A DNA stretch of 5,247 nucleotides from Deferribacteres bacterium. GTDB lineage: Bacteria > Nitrospirota > Thermodesulfovibrionia > UBA6902. Both the position numbers and the translations under genes were made by a program. Under the pieces are notes generated by a model, which was not told where the DNA came from, searched no databases, and saw only the letters and a list, made by a program, of their open reading frames with translations. Below, piece by piece: positions 1 to 5,247 of this stretch (positions are counted from its first letter, which is position 1; each line of letters starts with the position of its first letter). The stretch covers positions 1-5,247 of the forward strand of contig JAADFS010000286.1 in the NCBI GenBank assembly GCA_013152795.1. Reading direction: 5' to 3'.

Positions 1-446
1 AAGACACGCGGGTCATCATCAAGCATGACAAAGGTGAAACGGTAGGATGATGCAGGCTTGCCGATATTCAGCCTGCGCAGGAGGCGGTCGCCTTTATACG
101 CCGACACCTCGATCCTGTTCTTGTCATCAAGCTCGTAAACGGCATAGTTTTTCGATTCCGATGCAAGGGCGGTCAGTGTAAGGCCTGAGATGCCCTTCAG
201 CATATCCTTTACCTTTTTTTCATCCGCCGGGTATCTTTTCTCACCCACGAGCCACCTGTCGCCTTCCTTCACCAGGACGGTCTCCGAGCCCTTTTTCTTT
301 ATGGTTATCCTTGTTATGTCATCTGTGGCTATCTCCGGGGCTTCCGGCAACTTATAATGCGTCTTTTCCTCTTTCTGCGACGTGATATAAAAGACAAGGA
401 CGGCTATGATAAAGAAAAGGATTGCTATCTCTTTTTTCGATTTCAT
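1..446 (-). CDS. DUF4340 domain protein, membrane-anchored (3' end outside window)
   Basis: The reading frame starts with ATG at 446 and runs off the left edge, giving the first 148 residues. It opens MKSKKEIAILFF with a short Lys-rich cytoplasmic tip, then one hydrophobic helix (about residues 7-22). The remainder is soluble and presumably extracytoplasmic. Segments such as YPADEKKVKDML (72-83), a Tyr-rich YAVYELDD stretch (101-108) and GDRLLRRLNIGKP (119-131) match the DUF4340 pattern as I know it. The start is well supported: AAAGGAG lies 7 bases upstream, and the ATG overlaps the stop of the upstream GldG-like gene as ATGA, which implies translational coupling. DUF4340 proteins commonly sit next to GldG-like ABC auxiliary proteins and are thought to act with them at the membrane, but their molecular role is unknown. 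The rest of the protein lies outside the window, so full length and integrity cannot be judged. Confidence 0.85.
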   Translation of the reverse strand, partial: MKSKKEIAILFFIIAVLVFYITSQKEEKTHYKLPEAPEIATDDITRITIKKKGSETVLVKEGDRWLVGEKRYPADEKKVKDMLKGISGLTLTALASESKNYAVYELDDKNRIEVSAYKGDRLLRRLNIGKPASSYRFTFVMLDDDPRV

Positions 447-2652
447 TCCACCACTCCTTTGCCGAACATCCTCTGGATCCTGCGCTTCCGCGCTGTGCGC
501 CGGAACCACACGATAATTCCCGCAATGACAACGAGCACGGGAAGGCCGGCTATGTTGGCGGTCTTTATGGCCGTCTTTGAAGCCGGGTCAATGTCCCGCA
601 GGGGATTGAATTTCTGTGTCTGCTGCGCATCACCGCGATGTCTTCCCTTCCGTTGAGATAATCAATGACGTTCATGACAAACTGCGCATTAGGGGTCTTG
701 CCTTCCTCGTCTATTACGTTATCCTTGAGGATTGCGGATGTTCCTATGAGAAATATCTTCCCGGGCCTTCCCTTTTCAATAGTGATCCTCTCACCCCTGA
801 TTGCGGACATGTCGACGCCGGTTTCTTTCGCCTCTTTTTCTTTTTTGCCCTCCCCGTTCTCTTCTTTTTCCGGTTCTTTCTTCTCGGGGACAGGCCTGCC
901 TGCAAAGTAGCTCGGGAAAGACCCTTCGACAACGTACGCCATGGGCAGGCTCCTGAATTCCTCCTCGTCCTTCGGGGGTCTAATAAATACAGGGTTCAGA
1001 TTGATACTCCCCTTCATCTCCCAGGACCTCCCGGATGATGAAAAGAGCCTTACGGCCCTGAGGCCGTTGTCGTCCTTGATTTTCTTTTCATTGATCTCAA
1101 CAGGGGATGCCTTGAGGATTACAAGCCCCTTGATGTTTTTCAGATAGGCGGCGTCTTTGTTGATCATCTCGTTTTTGATGATCGGGGCAAAATAGATTAT
1201 CCGCTCCCCGCCGCCGAACCTGCGCGGCACAGGCTGCCTGTAACTGTTCTCATCAAGGACGATCGATTTCTTAACGATTAAACCGTAATGCTCCAGCAGT
1301 TTTTCCAGGCCGGTGTCAAGCGGCGTGTAAAACGACCTCCTGAACTGGCTCATCATGCCCTGGCCCCCGGGGGTGACCTCTTTGAATGAATCCAGGAACA
1401 CCGCCAGGTTATTCCCCTTCATGAGGAACTGGTCGAGCTGGTAAAGCTCGTAGTCGGTGAACTTTTCCTTAGGCCCGGCTATGATGAGCGTGGAGAGGCC
1501 GTCCGGGATATCTCCGTCACTGAGTCTGACCTGGCGTATGGAGTATTCTTCGGACAGGAGTTTCTCAAGGCTTGCAAGCGAATCCTGCTGCCGCCGGAAA
1601 TCGAACATCGGGGGCAGCCCCCCTATCGGGGGGGTACCGTGATCCGCAAGGTAGCCGATCTCTTCATTAATATTAATAACGTTTTCCGCGGTTTCATTAA
1701 TGGCCTTTTCAAGTCCGGCGAGATCCGCAAGCTGGTACTGGGTGCCGAAGACCGGCAGGCGTATGGCCTTTATCAGCTCAATCGTTTCAAAGTTTCCGCC
1801 GTGCTCGACGACGATTCCTGCATAGCCCTTGCCCGCAGGGATCGTCTTTCCGGTTCTGTCCCTGAACTCGTTCCAGCCGAGACGAAGGATTTCATAGTGT
1901 TCCGCCTCCTTTTCGTCCGCGGGATTCAGCGTGGGGTCGAGATATGAGAATGAAAGCCTGCCGTAGTTTTTCTCGTTCAGCCTGTTTACTATCTCCTCTA
2001 TCTTTCCGGGCAGCTCCGGCAGGCCGCTGATGTTCATGTAGGGGCCCACCACGGCAAGTGATGAAGACAGGATCAACTTGACGGATATCTTGTCCTTCAG
2101 GCGCAGGAGGGCGCTTATCTTATTGTTCATCTTCATGATCGTGGAAGTGATCCGGTACTCGAGCCCGTCCGTGGATGTTATTGCGGGTATGGCCTCGATA
2201 ATATCACCGTGGATCAGTACCATTCCCATGTAGGCCTCCTGGAATTTCACCTGGTCGTGCTCGATGTTCTGTATCTGCACGGGCTGGATCCCGTAGCTTG
2301 AGGCAAGCTCCCTGTTTTTCCGGGACTCGTCGTCTTCACCGCCTGATACATTGTAGAACCTGTAGTTGAAATACCTGTTGCCTGCAACTGCATATTCCTC
2401 GAGCAGGTCGCGGAGATACCGTTCGATATTATTGTACGGCGCGGGCAGGTTGCCGCTGAAAAAGACCTTGACGGTCAGCGGCTCGGAGAGGGTCGAAACA
2501 ACCTTTCTGCTCGCCTCTGACAATGAGTACACCTTGCCTGAAGTCAGGTCGGCCCTGAAGAAAAGGGTAATGCCCGCTATGTTCAGCAGGACTATCACGA
2601 CAAGGTATATCAGGAATCTGGAATACCCGGCGGCACCGGAAAATCTTTTCAT
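443..2652 (-). CDS. GldG-family ABC transporter auxiliary protein, frameshifted near the 3' end
   Basis: This is a membrane-anchored auxiliary subunit of an ABC-2 type exporter, of the GldG / ABC_transp_aux family. A hydrophobic helix (about residues 10-32, RFLIYLVVIVLLNIAGITLFF) is followed by a large body. That body includes the VYSLSEASRKVVSTLSEPL region, a GYLADHGTPP segment, a STLIIAGPKEKFTDYEL segment and an SYFAGRPVPEK motif. A Lys/Glu-rich linker (about 588-612) precedes the last domain. Read literally, the frame ends at 565 (695 residues). The -1 frame instead continues DPASKTAIKTANIAGLPVL... through a C-terminal helix and Arg/Lys-rich tail to a stop at 443-445, overlapping the next ATG. 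One base restored near 616-627 gives 736 residues and two membrane anchors, the usual family layout. ATG 2652 is preferred over ATG 2658 because AAGGA lies 6 bases before 2652 but abuts 2658. The family call is firm; the substrate is unknown. Confidence 0.85.
454..460 (-). promoter_or_regulatory. Ribosome binding site of the DUF4340 gene
   Basis: On the minus strand AAAGGAG lies 7 bases before the ATG at 446. It falls inside the last codons of the GldG-like gene when that gene is read in the frame that restores its C-terminal helix. This placement, together with the ATGA stop/start overlap, supports 443 as the true end of the GldG-like gene. Confidence 0.7.
616..627 (-). other. Apparent -1 frameshift in the GldG-like gene
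   Basis: Upstream of this point the frame reads ...YLNGREDIAVMRS in good agreement with the family. Downstream the same frame reads an unconvincing short tail and stops at 565. The neighbouring frame begins TQKFNPLRDIDPASK and carries the expected C-terminal membrane helix. A single extra base, for example AAG in place of AG in AGC-AG-ACA-CAG, would join them as ...MRSKTQKFNPL. The interval is where the switch must occur; the exact base cannot be fixed. No slippery heptamer is visible. Confidence 0.8.
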
Positions 2653-2658
2653 CGGCAT

Positions 2659-2663
2659 TCCTT
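2659..2663 (-). promoter_or_regulatory. Ribosome binding site deciding the GldG-like start
   Basis: AAGGA on the minus strand lies directly against the first ATG (2658) but has an ideal 6-base spacing to the second in-frame ATG (2652). The start MKRFSG is therefore preferred over MPMKRFSG. A further AGGAG lies about 12 bases before 2658, so the upstream start is not excluded. The site overlaps the permease stop codon, which favours coupled translation. Confidence 0.55.
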
Positions 2664-3366
2664 ATTTCTTCTCCTGGATAACGAGATTAGTGGCATACAG
2701 CATAACAAAACATATGCTGAGGAAATAAAGTATGTCCCTTGAGTCGATTATGCCTTTTGAGATGTTCTGAAAGTGAAAGCCGGCGCCCATGTACTGGAAG
2801 AAATTCAGCGCGCCCTGCGGGAGAAAAAACAGCATCTTGTCTATGAGCGTGAGCACGAAGCAGAAAGACATGCCTGTGATAAAGGCTATGATCTGGTTGC
2901 GCGTAAGCGATGAGGCAAACAGCCCTATTGATGAAAATGAAGCGCCGAGCAGCAGGGCCCCTGCATAGCCTCCCACTACAGGCCCCCAGTCGAGGTCCCC
3001 GATGAATGAAATGAATATACCGTAAGAAAGGGTGGGCAGGAGCATGACGGCGACAAATGCCGCAGCCGCGGTGAATTTGCCGATAATGATGTCCAGTGAG
3101 GATACGGGCATGGTCAGCATCAGTTCATAAGAGCCTGTATTGAATTCCTCGGAAAACAGCCTCATTGTGACGGCAGGTATGATAAATGAGAATATCACAG
3201 GCAGCAGGGAGAAAAAGCTCCTCATCTCGGCCTGCCCGAACAGGAAAAAGGTGGAGAAGAAGAACCAGCCCGTCAGTATGAGAAAGACCGAGATGACAAT
3301 ATAGGCGATCGGTGATATGAAGTAGCCCCTGAATTCCTTCCTGAATACGGTTGCCGCCCTGTTCAT
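2662..3366 (-). CDS. ABC-2 type permease subunit, GldF-like
   Basis: This is the integral-membrane channel subunit of the exporter, partner of the ATPase encoded just upstream. The 234-residue product begins MNRAATVFRKEFRGYFISP, a typical amphipathic cytoplasmic start for this family. It has about six hydrophobic segments: roughly 17-43, 52-70, 97-122, 130-152, 156-180 and 211-232. Between helices 2 and 3 lies a MRLFSEEFNTGSYELMLTMPVS stretch (68-89), a hallmark of GldF/NosY-like ABC-2 permeases. It corresponds to the cytoplasmic coupling region that follows the second helix. The length matches stand-alone GldF-like proteins. The start at ATG 3366 is supported by GAGGGGG 7 bases upstream, one base after the proper ATPase stop at 3368-3370. 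Read literally, the ATPase frame runs into this gene without a stop because of the frameshift at about 3471-3485. The separate ribosome binding site argues that the two are normally independent proteins. Confidence 0.88.
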   Translation of the reverse strand: MNRAATVFRKEFRGYFISPIAYIVISVFLILTGWFFFSTFFLFGQAEMRSFFSLLPVIFSFIIPAVTMRLFSEEFNTGSYELMLTMPVSSLDIIIGKFTAAAAFVAVMLLPTLSYGIFISFIGDLDWGPVVGGYAGALLLGASFSSIGLFASSLTRNQIIAFITGMSFCFVLTLIDKMLFFLPQGALNFFQYMGAGFHFQNISKGIIDSRDILYFLSICFVMLYATNLVIQEKK

Positions 3367-3367
3367 G

Positions 3368-4299
3368 TCAGTTCCCCCTCGTGAGTTCCCTGAATATGGT
3401 TTCAAGTGTCCTGGTCTCCCTGTGGAATTCCAGGAGAGGCCAGTTGTTGTTTTTGATGATCTCGTAAATATCCGAATGTCCCTCTGCCCGCTGCACGCAA
3501 GGTGAAAGTCCATTGTCCCGTCATCGGAGCCGGCAAGGGCCACATCACTGACTCCGGGCACGCCGCTGAAGGCCTGTCTTATCTCGTCGGAGTTGCCGTG
3601 CCTCAGGGAGACATGGAGGATGTAACCGCTGCCTGCCTGCCGCTTGAGTTCGTCCGTGGCCCCGTCCGCCACGATCCTCCCCCGGTTGATTATCACGATC
3701 CTGTCGCATGTGGCCTCAGCCTCGCTCAGGATATGGGTCGAGAGAATCACGGTTTTTTCCCTTCCGATCTTCCGGATGATATCCCTGATCTCGACGATTT
3801 GGTTCGGATCAAGTCCTGACGTGGGCTCATCAAGCACGAGTATCTCCGGGTCGCTCATCATTGCATGCGCGAGACCGACCCTCTGTTTATACCCCTTGGA
3901 CAGTTCACTGACCGGCTTGTGCATGACTTCATTGATGCCGCACATGCCGGCAAGCTCCTTTATCCTGGAGTCCGCCCGCGCCTTTTCCAGTGCCCGCACA
4001 TCGGCCACGAATTTCAGGTAATCATACACGAGCATGTCAGGGTAAAGCGGTGCGGATTCGGGAAGGTAGCCGATAAGTCCCTTGATCTGAAGGGGATGTT
4101 CGTGGATGTTGTAGTCCTTGACGGTTATGTTGCCGGATGAGGGTCTGAGATAGCATGTGAGCATCCTCATGAATGTTGTCTTGCCCGCGCCGTTGGGGCC
4201 GAGAAGACCGAGAATCTCGCCCCTTTTGATCTCAAAGCTTATTTCATCCACGGCGCATGTCTCGCCGTAGTATCTGGTAAGATTCTCTATGCGGATCAT
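3368..4299 (-). CDS. ABC transporter ATP-binding protein, GldA/NatA-like, frameshifted near the 3' end
   Basis: This cytoplasmic ATPase drives the exporter. From ATG 4299 the motifs are in order: Walker A GPNGAGKTT (34-42), a Q-loop region IGYLPES (76-82) with Glu where classical ABC proteins have Gln, signature LSKGYKQR (133-140), Walker B ILVLDEP (153-159) with catalytic Glu158, D-loop SGLD (161-164) and H-loop His189. The nucleotide-binding domain looks functional. After residue ~274 the literal frame becomes atypical and reads into the permease, giving a 545-residue fusion (2662-4299). The -1 frame reads SDIYEIIKNNNWPLLEFH and ends ETIFRELTRGN at a stop at 3368-3370, which is the family's C-terminal regulatory tail. 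One restored base gives about 310 residues, a normal length. A TTG start 21 codons upstream is rejected: it precedes the predicted transcription start, and the family begins at MIRIENL. Confidence 0.87.
3374..3380 (-). promoter_or_regulatory. Ribosome binding site of the permease gene
   Basis: GAGGGGG on the minus strand sits 7 bases before the permease ATG (3366), inside the last codons of the ATPase. Its presence shows that the permease has its own translation start, although the literal reading frame joins it to the ATPase. Confidence 0.65.
3471..3485 (-). other. Apparent -1 frameshift in the ATPase gene, creating an ATPase-permease fusion frame
   Basis: Upstream of here the frame encodes family-like sequence ending ...ACSGQRDIR. 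Downstream it gives low-complexity Ser/Thr/Gly residues, while the -1 frame gives DIYEIIKNNNW and the conserved tail. The loss is one base, or four bases if the original read DIRSDIY. A GGG run lies in the interval, so a homopolymer miscall is possible. The shift removes the ATPase stop and happens to place the permease in the same frame. Confidence 0.8.
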
Positions 4300-4342
4300 A
4301 CTGTCCCTGTATGCCTCTGTGAAACTGTCCGTCCAGCAACAT

Positions 4343-4372
4343 ATTCTATACAAGGAGATCAAAAATTTTCAA
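4343..4372 (-). promoter_or_regulatory. Sigma70-like promoter of the ABC operon
   Basis: On the minus strand TTGAAA (4367-4372) and TAGAAT (4343-4348) are separated by 18 bases. An overlapping alternative -10, TATAGA (4345-4350), gives a 16-base spacer. Transcription would begin near 4336, leaving a leader of about 37 bases before ATG 4299, with AGGGA close to that start. It is the only good promoter-like pair I see upstream of the tightly packed operon. Confidence 0.5.
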
Positions 4373-4395
4373 TAGCTGTATTATCTTTTCCGTTC

Positions 4396-4404
4396 TGATA
4401 TATT
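4396..4404 (+). promoter_or_regulatory. Possible extended -10 promoter of comEC
   Basis: TGATATATT fits the extended -10 pattern TGnTATAAT with one mismatch. No convincing -35 is present, which is common for extended -10 promoters. Transcription would begin around 4411, only a few bases before the comEC ATG at 4414, so the message would be nearly leaderless. No strong Shine-Dalgarno sequence is seen before that ATG, which is consistent but not proof. Confidence 0.3.
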
Positions 4405-4413
4405 CAGTGGAAG

Positions 4414-5247
4414 ATGGTCGGATTTGCCTTATCTTTCATAGCGGGGATTGCCGCGCTGAATTTTCTGCCCTTTTTCCCCATCTCCCTGACCCTGCTGTGC
4501 ATTGCAGCGGCTGTTCTTCTGTTGTTTAAGTTCCGGCATCAAAGGAAAAAGGCGCTCTTGCTGATTATCATGTTCGCCTCCGGCTTTATTTACAGCGCGG
4601 CACGACAGCCTGACCTGCCGCAGCTTTCACTGCCTGACCGCGATCTCTGGATCAGCGGGGTTATCGCCGGCGTGCCGGAGATGTCGGATGACAGGCTGTA
4701 TTTCACCATTGACGATGTCTCCATAGAGGGCGGAGAGATCGACGGGAGGGTGCGTCTCGCTGTTCCGGCCGACCTCCTGAAAGGCAAGGATGCGGGGTAT
4801 CTGTTTGTCCCGGGCAGCAGGATCAGCGCACTTGCCGGATTAAGGGAGCCTTCCGCATTTCTCAATCCCGGCGTGTATTCATACGATCTGAAAAGGGACG
4901 GGATCATTGCAACAGGCTATGTCAGGCAGGCGCGGCTCGCCGCCGGAGCCGGCGGGATGCGGGCATGGATACACAGGCAGAGGCAGAGACTGGGGATGAT
5001 TATTGACAACAGCCTGCCGGCCGAGGAAGCGGCCTTTATAAGGTCGATCGTGCCGGGCCTTAAAAGAGGCATCGGCCCTGAGATGAGGGATGCCTTTAAT
5101 TCCACCGGCCTGGCACACCTGCTGAGTATTTCGGGCACTCATTTCGGGCTGCTCGCCGTTATTCTTTTCATGCTTGTGAGGGGACTGCTCAACCGCCTTC
5201 CGGTGAACGCCCTCGCAAGGATGACTTTATACATAACCCCGACACAG
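4414..5247 (+). CDS. comEC: ComEC/Rec2-family DNA internalisation protein (N-terminal part)
   Basis: ComEC forms the inner-membrane channel that carries single-stranded DNA into the cytoplasm during natural transformation. The frame starts at ATG 4414 and is open to the right edge (278 residues). An N-terminal pair of hydrophobic segments (about 3-38 and 46-61) is followed by a soluble region (about 78-170). That region resembles the DUF4131/OB-like domain, with GSRISALAGLREPSAFLNPG and DGIIATGYV typical of it. The Competence domain then begins: FIRSIVPGLKRGIGPEMRDAF (209-228) and STGLAHLLSISGTHFGLLA (230-248). The latter is the family hallmark, usually close to TGLAHLLAISGLHVG. An in-frame TGA at 4396-4398 and the lack of other starts make 4414 the only reasonable start. 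The metallo-beta-lactamase-like C-terminus, if present, lies outside the window. The gene is divergent from the ABC operon; no functional link is implied. Confidence 0.92.
   Translation, partial: MVGFALSFIAGIAALNFLPFFPISLTLLCIAAAVLLLFKFRHQRKKALLLIIMFASGFIYSAARQPDLPQLSLPDRDLWISGVIAGVPEMSDDRLYFTIDDVSIEGGEIDGRVRLAVPADLLKGKDAGYLFVPGSRISALAGLREPSAFLNPGVYSYDLKRDGIIATGYVRQARLAAGAGGMRAWIHRQRQRLGMIIDNSLPAEEAAFIRSIVPGLKRGIGPEMRDAFNSTGLAHLLSISGTHFGLLAVILFMLVRGLLNRLPVNALARMTLYITPTQ

Noticed and set aside
616..1038. Open plus-strand frames antisense to the GldG-like gene, including one of 140 codons.
   Set aside because: They lie wholly within a well-supported gene on the other strand, show Phe-rich complement-of-Lys/Glu composition and no recognisable domain.
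1666..1677. A perfect 12-base palindrome ATTAATATTAAT resembling an operator.
   Set aside because: It lies deep inside the GldG-like coding region and encodes an Asn/Ile-rich stretch, with no promoter nearby.
3471..3485. Programmed -1 ribosomal frameshifting as the explanation for the ATPase-permease junction.
   Set aside because: No slippery heptamer is visible, and the permease already has its own ribosome binding site and start codon.
3502..4140. Plus-strand open frames opposite the ATPase.
   Set aside because: The conserved Walker A, signature and Walker B motifs on the minus strand account for this region.
4300..4362. A 21-codon N-terminal extension of the ATPase from a TTG codon.
   Set aside because: It overlaps the predicted promoter, the extension is unlike the family, and ATG 4299 begins the typical MIRIENL sequence with AGGGA nearby.
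4590..5142. Minus-strand open frames opposite comEC.
   Set aside because: The plus strand encodes a clear ComEC protein throughout, and the antisense products show no family features.

Overview
The window carries two divergent transcription units separated by about 114 bases. On the minus strand, reading leftward from about 4299, is a compact ABC-transporter cassette of the GldA/GldF/GldG type: an ATP-binding protein, a six-helix ABC-2 type permease, a large GldG-family auxiliary protein with a periplasmic or extracytoplasmic body, and a DUF4340 membrane-anchored protein cut by the left edge. On the plus strand, from 4414 to the right edge, is the N-terminal part of a ComEC/Rec2-family DNA-uptake channel protein.

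The minus-strand genes are tightly packed and look translationally coupled. One base separates the ATPase stop from the permease start. The permease stop lies a few bases from the auxiliary-protein start. The auxiliary-protein stop and the DUF4340 start overlap as ATGA. Each downstream gene has its own Shine-Dalgarno sequence. One sigma70-like promoter upstream of the ATPase (TTGAAA / TAGAAT) could serve the whole operon. In such systems the ATPase and permease form the transporter core, while the GldG-like and DUF4340 proteins are membrane-anchored partners. The exported substrate is unknown outside the gliding bacteria where Gld proteins were named.

The most notable observation is that two minus-strand genes appear frameshifted near their 3' ends, each by the net loss of one base. 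In the ATPase the shift at about 3471-3485 removes the family C-terminus and its stop, so the literal frame runs into the permease and gives an artificial-looking 545-residue ATPase-permease fusion. In the GldG-like gene the shift at about 616-627 removes the C-terminal membrane anchor, which is intact in the neighbouring frame. Neither site has a recognisable slippery heptamer, so sequencing or assembly error is the likeliest cause, with recent gene decay second.

The organism is a bacterium of moderate GC content with AGGAG-type ribosome binding sites. The ComEC motif (SISGTHFG) and the GldG-like/DUF4340 pairing remind me of Nitrospirota or deltaproteobacterial-type genomes, but this is an impression from remembered family sequences, not a demonstrated assignment. 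I saw no RNA genes, CRISPR arrays, insertion sequences or attachment sites.
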